Assembly (NCBI GenBank): GCA_024233305.1
Contig: JACKPV010000038.1
Location: 1 to 64,000 of the forward strand
Direction of reading: 5' to 3'
Source of the DNA: Verrucomicrobiales bacterium
GTDB lineage: Bacteria > Verrucomicrobiota > Verrucomicrobiia > Limisphaerales > J093
DNA: 64,000 bases
Made by a program: the position numbers and the translations under genes. Under the pieces are notes generated by a model. It did not search any database. It was not told the DNA's origin and worked only from the letters and a program-made list of their open reading frames with translations. Below are positions 9,059 to 17,418 of this stretch, in pieces (the stretch's first letter is position 1; each line of letters begins with the position of its first letter).

Positions 9059-11005
9059 ATGTTTGTCGGGTCGATCCAGGAAAGACTGAGCGGGCAGGGT
9101 TTGATGGAACCCCGCGAGCTGGAGCTTTGGCGCCGTGAGTCGGCGGAACGCCGCCGGGCGTCCGAAGCGCTCGGCGGCGCCTCGACGGATGACGAGGCCG
9201 CCGCTGCCACCGCGCCCGAGACCCCCCGCTCCCTGCTGGAGTTTCTTCGCGCCCGACGGGACCTCGACGAGGACGTCTTCTACGCCCGGCTCGCGCAGGC
9301 CGTCGGTTGGGAATACCTCGAACGCCCGCCCGTGCCGGCCGAGGAAAGCGTGAAGGAGCGGCTCGAACTCCAGGCGTTGCTCTCCCCGAAGGTGGCCCGC
9401 CAGTACGGCGTGGTTCCCATTCGCGTGGACCCTGACCCGGCCTCCGGCCCGGCGGGCGGCGACACCCAGCCCTTTTATCTGTTCGTCACCAGCGATCCGT
9501 TCGATCCCGGCTTGCAGGCGGCCGTCCGGTTCGAAGCGAAGATCGAGCCGCGCTTCGCCCTGGCCTCCCCCGAAGATGTGAACAACGCCCTCGACGGCGT
9601 CTACGGGGTCGGCAGCGAAGCGTTGCTGGGCGTGGCGCGCGACGAGCACGAACCGGACGAAAACACCTCCAAGGACGTCGATCTCGAGGACAAGGAGGCC
9701 AGCGTCATCAAGTTCGTCAACCAGGTCATCCTTGAAGCCCAGCGCCGGCGCGCCACGGACATCCACTTCGAGCCGCAGGAACGCGAACTGCGCATCCGCT
9801 ACCGCGTCGACGGCATGCTCGAGCGGGCCAAGGTGCCGGACAACCTCAAGGACTACCAGTCGGCCATCCTCTCCCGCATCAAGGTGATGTCCAAGATGAA
9901 CATCGCCGAGCGCCGGTTGCCCCAGGACGGCCGCATCAACGTCCGGATCGGCGGCCAGGAAATCGACATCCGCGTCTCCACCGTCCCGACGGTCTACGGC
10001 GAGAGCATCTCACTCCGCCTGCTCCAGCGGGACCGCAAGAAGGTCACCCTCGAATCCCTGGGCTACCCGCCTGCCGAGCGCCAGATCGTCGAGAGCATCA
10101 TCGTCAAGCCGCACGGCATCTTTCTCGTCACCGGCCCGACCGGTTCCGGCAAGTCCACCACGCTGTACGCCTGCCTGCAGACCATCAACCAACCCACCAA
10201 ACGGATCCTGACGGTCGAGGATCCGGTGGAATACGAAATCGAGGGGATCAACCAGATTGCCATCCGCCCCGAGATCGGACTGACGTTCGCCACCGGACTG
10301 CGGCACATTCTGCGGCAGGATCCGAACGTGGTGATGGTGGGTGAGATCCGCGACCTTGAGACGGCGGAGATCGCCATCCGGGCGGCGCTCACCGGCCACC
10401 TGGTCTTCAGCACGCTGCACACCAACGACGCGCCCAGCGCCTTCACCCGGCTCATCGACATGGGGATCGAACCGTTCCTCGTCGCCTCCTCCGTCGAAGC
10501 CGTGCTGGCCCAACGGTTGGTGCGCCTGATCTGCCCGCATTGCCGCACCGAGGTGGACATGAGCGGACCGCAGGAACGGCAGATGCTCGAGACCAAACAG
10601 TTTCCGTTCAGCACGTTTCCCAAACCGGTGTTCCTCCGCGGCGCCGGTTGCGAGGAATGTCGGGACCAGGGCTACCTCGGTCGGACCGGCATCTACGAAC
10701 TGCTCCAGGTCCAGGACGCCATCCGCCCGCTCATCATGAACCGCGCCGCCTCGACCGAGATCCGGGAAGCCGCCCTGGCCAGCAACATGAAAACCCTCCG
10801 GCAGGCCGGCTGGTACCGCACCCAATTCCGCGAGCCAACCCCCGAATACCCCGGCACGCCGCTGCACCTCCAGGGCCAGCCCACCACCATTGAGGAGGTG
10901 GTCCGGGTCACCCAGACCGAGGAACACCTCGCCGCCCTCATGGACGACGAACGCGCCATCACCCCGGCGATTCCCCCCGTCGAGGCCACCCCATCCCCCG
11001 CGTGA
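9059..11005 (+). CDS. gspE: Type II secretion / type IV pilus assembly ATPase (GspE/PilB)
   Basis: Hexameric cytoplasmic ATPase that powers pseudopilus or pilus assembly. The N-terminal 180 residues contain an MshEN-like domain (AQAVGWEYLERP), followed by the core ATPase. Visible motifs are ATDIHFEP (about 232), Walker A GPTGSGKST (359-367), the Asp box TVEDPVEY, Walker B in DPNVVMVGEIRD, and the His box STLHTNDAP. A zinc tetracysteine site is present (Cys492, Cys495, Cys531, Cys534), typical of GspE and PilB rather than PilT. It is the first gene of a four-gene operon; its stop overlaps the next GTG start (GTGA). GspE versus PilB cannot be decided without the pilins, which are absent here. 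Confidence 0.93.
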   Translation: MFVGSIQERLSGQGLMEPRELELWRRESAERRRASEALGGASTDDEAAAATAPETPRSLLEFLRARRDLDEDVFYARLAQAVGWEYLERPPVPAEESVKERLELQALLSPKVARQYGVVPIRVDPDPASGPAGGDTQPFYLFVTSDPFDPGLQAAVRFEAKIEPRFALASPEDVNNALDGVYGVGSEALLGVARDEHEPDENTSKDVDLEDKEASVIKFVNQVILEAQRRRATDIHFEPQERELRIRYRVDGMLERAKVPDNLKDYQSAILSRIKVMSKMNIAERRLPQDGRINVRIGGQEIDIRVSTVPTVYGESISLRLLQRDRKKVTLESLGYPPAERQIVESIIVKPHGIFLVTGPTGSGKSTTLYACLQTINQPTKRILTVEDPVEYEIEGINQIAIRPEIGLTFATGLRHILRQDPNVVMVGEIRDLETAEIAIRAALTGHLVFSTLHTNDAPSAFTRLIDMGIEPFLVASSVEAVLAQRLVRLICPHCRTEVDMSGPQERQMLETKQFPFSTFPKPVFLRGAGCEECRDQGYLGRTGIYELLQVQDAIRPLIMNRAASTEIREAALASNMKTLRQAGWYRTQFREPTPEYPGTPLHLQGQPTTIEEVVRVTQTEEHLAALMDDERAITPAIPPVEATPSPA

Positions 11006-12363
11006 AGGAAACCCGCTGGCATCGGTGCAACGTCCTGGCCCGCACGTCCGACACGTGGGCCGTGTGGTCCTTTGGACACGGCAAGAGCGGTCCGGACTTC
11101 GAGACCACGGCCACCGGCAGCGCCGGGGATCCGGTTCCCGCCCGGCTCGCCACCCGCGACGTCCGCCACCTGTGGCGGCCGCTGCTCAACGTGGCCTGGC
11201 TGCCCGCGGACAAGGTCTTCCTGCGGGTCGTCGAGGTGCCGGCCGCTGATCCCTCGGAAGTGCCGGCCATGGTCGAGTTCGAACTCGAACGGCTGTCACC
11301 CCTGCCGGTCGCCGACATCCTGTGGACCTGCGAGGTCATCCCGGGACCGGAGGAAACCCCCCGGACGGTGGCGGTCGTCATCGCGGCGCGTCCGGCGGTC
11401 GAGGAATTCCTTGGGACGCTCGAGACCGGGGGGTTCGTGCCGGACCGCCTGGAGTTACCCCTGCTGCGGGAACTGCTGTGCCTCGAACCTAGCCCCGACA
11501 GCGTGTGGGTGTTGCTGCGCCGGGAGGCGGAGCGGATCTCCTGTCTGCACGGCTGGTGGTCCAAGGGCCGGCTCTGCCACCTCGAACTGCGGATCCTGGC
11601 GGACGACGAGAACCTCGAAACCGTGCTGGCCGGGAACCTGGCTCACACGGCCTGGGCCGGGGAAATCGGCGGGTGGCACGGGCCGGCCAGCCGCTGCCAT
11701 CTGGTGGCGGACGACGAACTCGCCGCCCGCTTGCAACCGGCGCTCGGAGAGCAGTTCCCCCATCTCGAACTCCGTCCGAAACTGCCCGACAAGGAACTCG
11801 CCGCCCGTTCCGCCGCGGCCACCGCCGGGGCGAACCTCGTGCCGCCGGAAGCCCGCACACGGTATCGACAGCAGTTCGTGGACCGATTGTGGATGCGGGC
11901 CGTTGGGGCGGTGGCCCTCGTCTATGTGTTCGGCGTGCTGGGTTTCTTCGCCGCGCTCAACATTCAGGACTTCCGCAAGATGCGCGTCGATGATCAGGTC
12001 GGCCTCCTCTATTCGAGCTACACCAACGCCCTCGCCCTGAAGGCCCGGGTCGATGTCCTGAGCGACCAGGTCAACCTCAAGTTCGCGGCCCTGGATTGTC
12101 TGAAAGCCGCTTCGGACGCGCTCCCGGCGGACATGACGCTGACCTCGTTCTCGTTCCAACGCGGCAACCGGTTGGGCCTCTTCGGCACCGTTCCCACGGA
12201 CCTCCAGGCGCGGGTCACGGAGTTTACCGAGACCCTGGCCGACAGCACGGTGAACGGCGAACCGTTGTTCACCACCGTCAGCACCAAGGCCATCCAGGCC
12301 ATGCCCAACCGGCCGGCGAACTGGACCATCGAATGTGAATTCCGCCGCCCCGACTCGCGATGA
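11002..12363 (+). CDS. PilM/GspL-like inner-membrane platform protein with PilN-like C-terminus
   Basis: A 453-aa protein combining the parts normally split between PilM and PilN, as in GspL. Residues 1-270 look like the actin-like cytoplasmic domain (VFLRVVEVPAADPSEVPAMVEFELERLSPLP is a typical start of a PilM-type subdomain). One transmembrane helix lies near 298-318 (GAVALVYVFGVLGFFAAL). The periplasmic part ends with a PilN-like ferredoxin fold (LPADMTLTSFSFQRGNRLGLFGTVPTDLQARV). It should link the ATPase to the PilO/GspM-like protein. Both ends overlap neighbours by four bases. The family call rests on context and topology more than on motifs. Confidence 0.75.
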   Translation: MKETRWHRCNVLARTSDTWAVWSFGHGKSGPDFETTATGSAGDPVPARLATRDVRHLWRPLLNVAWLPADKVFLRVVEVPAADPSEVPAMVEFELERLSPLPVADILWTCEVIPGPEETPRTVAVVIAARPAVEEFLGTLETGGFVPDRLELPLLRELLCLEPSPDSVWVLLRREAERISCLHGWWSKGRLCHLELRILADDENLETVLAGNLAHTAWAGEIGGWHGPASRCHLVADDELAARLQPALGEQFPHLELRPKLPDKELAARSAAATAGANLVPPEARTRYRQQFVDRLWMRAVGAVALVYVFGVLGFFAALNIQDFRKMRVDDQVGLLYSSYTNALALKARVDVLSDQVNLKFAALDCLKAASDALPADMTLTSFSFQRGNRLGLFGTVPTDLQARVTEFTETLADSTVNGEPLFTTVSTKAIQAMPNRPANWTIECEFRRPDSR

Positions 12364-12956
12364 GCAGCTTTGTCTCCCAGCTCAACCTGCGTCCGCACGA
12401 ACGCCGCATTCTGTTCGTGGTGCTGGCCGCCGTGTTCCTGCTCGTCAACGCCGTGTTCGTCTGGCCGCGGTTCGGTGACTGGCACACCGCCCAGCAGACC
12501 TTTCAGGAATCCCTCAAGAAGCGGAGCGATTACCAGGCGGAGATCGACCGCATCCCGGGCTACCAGCGCCGCATCCGCGAACTCGAAGGCCAGGGCTCGG
12601 CCGTGCTCCCCGAGGAACAGGCCCTGCAGCTCCTGCGCATCGTCCAGGCCAAGGCCCAGGAACACCGGGTCGCGATCACCCAGACCCGCGCCGTGTCCAC
12701 CACCAGCAGCCTGACCAGCACCAACGTCTTCTTCGATGAGCAGGCCATCACCGTCGGCGTCAACACCGGCGGCGAGGAACTCGTGGCCTTCCTGCATGCC
12801 ATCGGCTCCGGGGACTCCATGATCCGCGTCCGCGACATGGATCTGCGCCCGGATCAAAGACGTTACAAACTCGTCGGCAACATCACCCTCGTGGCCAGCT
12901 ACCAGAAGAAGACCCGTCCCGCGTCGGGCGCCCGCCGGCCCCGGGGCGGCAACTGA
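12360..12956 (+). CDS. PilO/GspM-like pseudopilus assembly protein
   Basis: A 198-aa bitopic protein: a short cytoplasmic start, one transmembrane helix (about residues 17-37), a periplasmic coiled coil (ESLKKRSDYQAEIDRIPGYQRRIRELEGQG) and a C-terminal ferredoxin-like domain. That is the layout of GspM and PilO, which pair with GspL or PilN in the inner-membrane platform. ATGA overlap with the upstream gene and an 8-base gap to the secretin support one operon. Identification is by position and topology. Confidence 0.75.
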   Translation: MSSFVSQLNLRPHERRILFVVLAAVFLLVNAVFVWPRFGDWHTAQQTFQESLKKRSDYQAEIDRIPGYQRRIRELEGQGSAVLPEEQALQLLRIVQAKAQEHRVAITQTRAVSTTSSLTSTNVFFDEQAITVGVNTGGEELVAFLHAIGSGDSMIRVRDMDLRPDQRRYKLVGNITLVASYQKKTRPASGARRPRGGN

Positions 12957-12964
12957 ATCCCATC

Positions 12965-15469
12965 GTGAGAATCCCTCGATCCATCCCCATTGCCATCGCG
13001 ACCGCCGGGGTCCTGGCCTGGCTGCATCTCAGCGCCGGTGATCCCGCCCCGGCTACCGCCGCCCCCGCGCCGGCCGCATCCGGCGGCGAAACGGCCGCTC
13101 CCGCCGCCGACGAGGCCCCCGCCAGCCCGGCAGCCAATGCCGCATCGCCCGCGCCCGTGGCGCCGCCAACGCCAGGAACGTCGGCGGTTACCCGCCCCAC
13201 CGGCACGCGTGCCGCGGACGCCGCCGAGGGTGCGCCGGTGCCGACTGTGACCACGCGGCCGGTGCCCCTTCGTCGTCCTGCGAGCAGCGCCCCTCCCGTC
13301 GCGCCGCCGGTGCCCGGGACATCCGTTCGCCCCGCGGGAGCCGCCGCTGCGCGAGCCGCCGCGCCGGCCATCAACCCGCCCGTTCCGGCTCCCGGCGCAG
13401 CTGGCGCAGCAACCGGCGGCGCCGCGGGCACAGCCGTGCCTCCCGTTGCGTTCGGAGCCCCGGCGGAGCCGGGCGCTGTTCCGGCCGAGGACGGCCAGGC
13501 ACCCATCCTGCCGGCGATTCCGTCCGAGGGACCGGTGGACATGAGCACGGTCATTCCGGCGGGTTCGATGCGCCTGCCCGCATTGCCGATCGAGCAGGCC
13601 CTCACCCTCTACGCCAACCTCACCGGCCGCACCATTCTGCGGCCGTCGACCCTGCCGGCGACGCCCATCACGCTGGACACGCAGTCGGATCTCACGCGGG
13701 CCGAGGCCATCCAGGCCCTGGACAGCGTGCTCGCCTTGAACGGCATCACGATGGTGAACATCGGGGAGAAGTTCGTCACCGCGGTCCCCAGCAACCAGGC
13801 CCTGCAGGAAGCCCCGACGTTTTCCTCCGGCCCGGTTGACGAACTGCCCGAGGCCAGCCAGTACGTCACCAAGCTGGTCACCCTCAAGCACGCGCTTCCT
13901 TCCGAGGTGTCCCAGCTCCTCCAGGGCTTCGGCAAGGTGCAGAACGGCATCGTGGCCCTCGACAGCAGCAAGACCCTCGTCCTGCGCGATTACGCCGGCA
14001 ACATCAAGCGCATGATGGAGATCATCGAGCGCGTGGACACCGAGCAGGAGATGGAATACACCCTCGAGGTCATCCCCATCAAATATGGCAAAGTCGACGA
14101 GATCTACGGCACGATGAGCAGCCTGATCAGCGGGGGGGGCGGCGTGTCCAGCGTCGGGGGCACCGCCGGCGTGGGAACCTCGGGGATGTCGAGCCGTTTG
14201 GGCAGCTCCCGCAGCCTCCGGTCCGGCACCGGCAATCAGCGCTTCGGCAGCAGCAGCCGTTACGGCTCCAGCTACGGCGGCTTCAACAATCCCTACCAGT
14301 CGGGCGTGTACCGACCGCAGGAGGTCTTCGGCGCGGAGGCCGCCCCCCTGGATGCGACCCCGCTTTACGAGGCCGGATCCTACCGGCCCATGCAGGCAAC
14401 GACCGGCCCCGCCACTGCCCGCACCGGTTCCACCACCTTCAGCCAGCGTCTGCAACAGATCGTCAACCGCGCCTCCGGCGGCCAGGAGGAGGTCGAGTTG
14501 CTCCAGGATGCCCGCATCGTGCCCGACGAACGCTCGAATTCCCTCATCGTCTTCGCCAACCGTGAGGACATGAAGATGATCACCAACATCGTGGCCAAGG
14601 TGGACCAGCTGAACGCCCAGGTCCTCATCGAGGCGATCATCATGGACGTGCAGCTCAGCGACGAACTCGAGATGGGCGTGTCCTCGTATCTCCGCAGTCA
14701 GTCCGGTGACTTCACCAGCCATACCCTGTCCAATCCGGGCTCGCTGTTCAGCAGCGTCACCAACATCGCCTCCGGCAATCCGAGCGGCCTGACCTGGCTG
14801 GGCTCGTACAAGGACGACTTCAACGTCGTGGTGCGCGCGCTGGCCTCGACCGGCAAGGGACAGATCCTCGCCACCCCGCGCATCCAGACCAGCCACGCCA
14901 TGGAGGCTTCCTTCTCGGTCGGTGAAAGCGTCCCCTACGTGACGGGCACGTTCAACGGCGGCGGCCTCTACGGCGCTTCGCAACAGTTCTCCCAGCTCGA
15001 TGTCGCCACCGAACTGATGGTCATCCCCTACATCACCCCCGACGGTCTGGTGGTGATGGACATCGACCAGCACATCGAGGAGATCACCGGGTTCAAGAAG
15101 TTCGACGTTGGCGAGCTGCCGCAAACCGTCACCCGGGACGCCACGGCCACCGTCTCGGTGCGCGATGGCGATACGATCATTCTGGGCGGCTACGTCCGGG
15201 CCAGCCGCAGCCGCAACAACAACGGCGTCCCCATCCTGAAAGACATTCCATTGCTGGGAGCCCTCTTTCGCAGCAAGAGCAACCGGTCGTCCCGCAGCGA
15301 GATGGTGGTCTTCATCCGGCCCACCGTTCTGACCACCCCGCAGGAAGCCGCGGCCTTTGCCGAATCCGAGCGGAAGACCATGACCGGCATCAGCCAGATG
15401 GAGCGCTTGATGAAGGAGGACCAGGACCGCCTGCGCGAACGCACCGAACGCCTGGACCGCAAACCGTAA
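12965..15469 (+). CDS. gspD: Secretin (GspD/PilQ type outer-membrane channel)
   Basis: An 834-aa outer-membrane secretin through which substrate or pilus exits. After a short signal-like start comes an unusual Ala/Pro-rich stretch of about 170 residues, then an N0-type domain (PIEQALTLYANLTGRTILRPSTLP), further N domains (TKLVTLKHALPSEVSQLLQGFG), a Gly/Ser-rich insertion (about 385-440) and the secretin core (DERSNSLIVFANREDMKMI; VRDGDTIILGGYVR; VPILKDIPLLGALFRSKS; EMVVFIRPTVL). The GTG start is chosen because it lies 8 bases after the previous stop and opens a signal-like segment. The low-complexity N-terminal linker is unusual and may span a thick cell-envelope layer; that is inference. Confidence 0.93.
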   Translation: MRIPRSIPIAIATAGVLAWLHLSAGDPAPATAAPAPAASGGETAAPAADEAPASPAANAASPAPVAPPTPGTSAVTRPTGTRAADAAEGAPVPTVTTRPVPLRRPASSAPPVAPPVPGTSVRPAGAAAARAAAPAINPPVPAPGAAGAATGGAAGTAVPPVAFGAPAEPGAVPAEDGQAPILPAIPSEGPVDMSTVIPAGSMRLPALPIEQALTLYANLTGRTILRPSTLPATPITLDTQSDLTRAEAIQALDSVLALNGITMVNIGEKFVTAVPSNQALQEAPTFSSGPVDELPEASQYVTKLVTLKHALPSEVSQLLQGFGKVQNGIVALDSSKTLVLRDYAGNIKRMMEIIERVDTEQEMEYTLEVIPIKYGKVDEIYGTMSSLISGGGGVSSVGGTAGVGTSGMSSRLGSSRSLRSGTGNQRFGSSSRYGSSYGGFNNPYQSGVYRPQEVFGAEAAPLDATPLYEAGSYRPMQATTGPATARTGSTTFSQRLQQIVNRASGGQEEVELLQDARIVPDERSNSLIVFANREDMKMITNIVAKVDQLNAQVLIEAIIMDVQLSDELEMGVSSYLRSQSGDFTSHTLSNPGSLFSSVTNIASGNPSGLTWLGSYKDDFNVVVRALASTGKGQILATPRIQTSHAMEASFSVGESVPYVTGTFNGGGLYGASQQFSQLDVATELMVIPYITPDGLVVMDIDQHIEEITGFKKFDVGELPQTVTRDATATVSVRDGDTIILGGYVRASRSRNNNGVPILKDIPLLGALFRSKSNRSSRSEMVVFIRPTVLTTPQEAAAFAESERKTMTGISQMERLMKEDQDRLRERTERLDRKP

Positions 15470-15480
15470 GCCGAAAGCGC

Positions 15481-15527
15481 AGGGGAGCGCGGCCCCGCCC
15501 CGCCGATCGGCCGCCCGGCGCTCCCCT
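15481..15527. terminator. Hairpin between convergent secretin and ABC-transporter operons
   Basis: Perfect 10-base arms AGGGGAGCGC (15481-15490) and GCGCTCCCCT (15518-15527), with a GC-rich loop that can fold further. It lies 11 bases after the secretin stop, where the two operons converge. No T-tract follows on either strand, so it may be a bidirectional stem-type terminator or only a structured spacer. Confidence 0.45.
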
Positions 15528-15572
15528 CGGGCTCTCCCCCGGATTGCAACGGCGGACCGAAAGCGGCGGGTT

Positions 15573-16508
15573 CTACGCCTCCTTCGGATCCAGGGCGTCG
15601 CGGAGGCCGTCAGCAACGAAGTTGAGGCACAGCAGCGTCGTGACCAGGGTGCCGGCGGGGAAGACGAGGAGCCACCAGTAGACGCGGATCGGATTGATCT
15701 GCGAGGCGCCCTCGGCAATCAACGATCCCAGGCTGGCCTGCGGCGGCTGGATGCCAAGGCCCAGATAGCTCAGGAAACTCTCGTAAAGCACCACCGACGG
15801 CACGGTCAGAGCCAGGTAAACCAGCACCACGCCCAGCACGTTGGGCAGGATGTGCCGGAAGATCACGTGCGCATGGCCCGCGCCGAGGACGCGGCTTGCC
15901 TCGACGAAGGGCCGCCGCCGGAGGGACAGCACCTGGCCCCGCACGATGCGGGCCATCGTGAGCCACGACACCGCCCCGAGGCCGGCGAACATACCGGTCA
16001 ACTGGAGCGTGCCCGCCAGATCCCCGTCCATCCCGGCGTTCTGCCAGCGGGCCAGCAGGCCGTTCAAGGCGGTCATCAGCACGATGACGAAGATGATCGA
16101 CGGAAGGGCGTAGAGAACGTCGACCACCCGCATCATGAGGTTGTCGAGCCGGCCACCGGCATAACCGGCGATCAATCCCCAGCACACGCCGATCACCAGG
16201 CTGACCGCGGCTCCGACGCAACCGACCAGCAGCGAAACGCGGGTGCCGTGCAGCACCCGGGCCAGCAAATCGCGGCCCAGCAGATCGGTTCCGAACCAGT
16301 GTCCGGCGCGAGGCGCGGCGAACTGGAGTTCGGTCATGGCATCGGGTTCGGGCAGGGGCAGCCAGGGAAGCAGCGCCACCAGCGCCACGAGGCTCACCAG
16401 GGCCACGGCGCCGAGGCTGGCCGGACGGTTGCGTCGGAAACGCCGCCACGCCCGGCCCGCGGGAGTCCGCGGCGGCCGTCCGGCCGGTTGGAGCGCCGGT
16501 TCAGCCAT
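15573..16508 (-). CDS. Peptide ABC transporter permease (OppC/DppC type)
   Basis: A 311-aa inner-membrane permease with six predicted helices, one near residues 33-52 and the rest after about 90. It has the N-terminal OppC signature (FRRNRPASLGA) followed by HWFGTDLLGRDLLARVLHGTRVSL, characteristic of DppC/OppC. The cytoplasmic EAA loop is seen as ASRVLGAGHAHVIFRHILPNVLG. Its start overlaps the end of the OppB-type gene by eight bases. It should pair with that permease to move oligopeptides or similar solutes supplied by the binding lipoprotein. No ATP-binding subunit is encoded nearby. Confidence 0.92.
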   Translation of the reverse strand: MAEPALQPAGRPPRTPAGRAWRRFRRNRPASLGAVALVSLVALVALLPWLPLPEPDAMTELQFAAPRAGHWFGTDLLGRDLLARVLHGTRVSLLVGCVGAAVSLVIGVCWGLIAGYAGGRLDNLMMRVVDVLYALPSIIFVIVLMTALNGLLARWQNAGMDGDLAGTLQLTGMFAGLGAVSWLTMARIVRGQVLSLRRRPFVEASRVLGAGHAHVIFRHILPNVLGVVLVYLALTVPSVVLYESFLSYLGLGIQPPQASLGSLIAEGASQINPIRVYWWLLVFPAGTLVTTLLCLNFVADGLRDALDPKEA

Positions 16509-17418
16509 GGCGCGTGCGCGGATCGAGCCAGCCGTAGAGCAGATCCACCAGGAGGTTCAAACCGAGCAGGAGGCCGGCGTAGAGCAACACCAATCCCACC
16601 ACCATGGTGTAGTCCCGGTTCAGCGAGCTGTTCACCATGAAGACGCCGATGCCTGGAATCTGGAACAGGTTCTCGACCACGAACGAACCCGTCAGCAGAT
16701 CGGCCAGCATCGGTCCGCTGTAGGAGGCCACCGGCAGCAGGGCGAGCGGCAGCGCATGCCGGACGAGCACCGCGGTCTCCGGCAGGCCCTTCGCCCGGGC
16801 GGTCCGGATGAAGTCCTGTTGCGCCGTCTCGAACATGCCCTCCCGCGTCAGCCGCGCGATGCGCCCGGCGAAATAGAGCCCCAGGCTGACCACCGGCAGC
16901 ACGGCGTGCAGTGGGGAACCCCACAGTCCCACCGGCAGCCAGCCCAGCCGCACCGCGAACACCATCGCCAGCAACGGCCCGACGACAAACGCCGGAATGC
17001 AGACCGCCAGCAGGATCAGGAAGCTGACACCGAAATCCTCCCACCGCCCCCTACGCACCGCGCTGTAAAACCCCGCCGGCACACCGAGTCCCAGCGCCAG
17101 CAGAAACGCGCCCCCCCCGATGGCCAGCGAGGCAGGCAATCCCTGCCGGATGATGTCCGTGACGGTATGGCTGCGGTACTTCAACGAGGCGCCCAGATCG
17201 CCGCGGGCCAGGCCACCCAGAAACCGCAGATACTGCCGCCACCAGGGTTCATCCAGGTGATACCGCTCCTGCAGGGCGCGCTCGATCTCGGGCGAAGCCG
17301 GTTTGCGTTCCCGATCGAACGGGCCGCCGGGAGCCAACCGGACCAGGCAAAAGGCCAGCAGGCTGATGACGAGCAACAGCGGCGGCATCCAGACGAGGCG
17401 GCGGAGGAGCAGGTTCAT
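16501..17418 (-). CDS. Peptide ABC transporter permease (OppB/DppB type)
   Basis: A 305-aa inner-membrane permease. The start is the ATG at 17418, which overlaps the stop of the binding-protein gene (ATGA) and begins the first helix (LLLRRLVWMPPLLLVISLLAFCLVRL in outline). The frame is open much further upstream, but only as an antisense-like shadow of the binding-protein gene. Typical OppB features are LAPGGPFD, YHLDEPWWRQYLRFL and the EAA loop FIRTARAKGLPETAVLVRHALP. It forms the channel with the OppC-type protein. Confidence 0.92.
   Translation of the reverse strand: MNLLLRRLVWMPPLLLVISLLAFCLVRLAPGGPFDRERKPASPEIERALQERYHLDEPWWRQYLRFLGGLARGDLGASLKYRSHTVTDIIRQGLPASLAIGGGAFLLALGLGVPAGFYSAVRRGRWEDFGVSFLILLAVCIPAFVVGPLLAMVFAVRLGWLPVGLWGSPLHAVLPVVSLGLYFAGRIARLTREGMFETAQQDFIRTARAKGLPETAVLVRHALPLALLPVASYSGPMLADLLTGSFVVENLFQIPGIGVFMVNSSLNRDYTMVVGLVLLYAGLLLGLNLLVDLLYGWLDPRTRHG

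Noticed and set aside
14120..14290. Gly/Ser-rich tract in the secretin as a sign of frameshift or repeat expansion
   Set aside because: The frame stays open, secretin motifs resume on the far side, and such linkers are known between N domains of secretins.
12899..15718. A 939-codon minus-strand open frame covering the secretin gene
   Set aside because: It is antisense to a clear secretin; the frame is open only because of the high GC content. The same holds for long antisense frames over the fucosidase, the membrane protein at 6.5-8.0 kb and the start of the giant gene.
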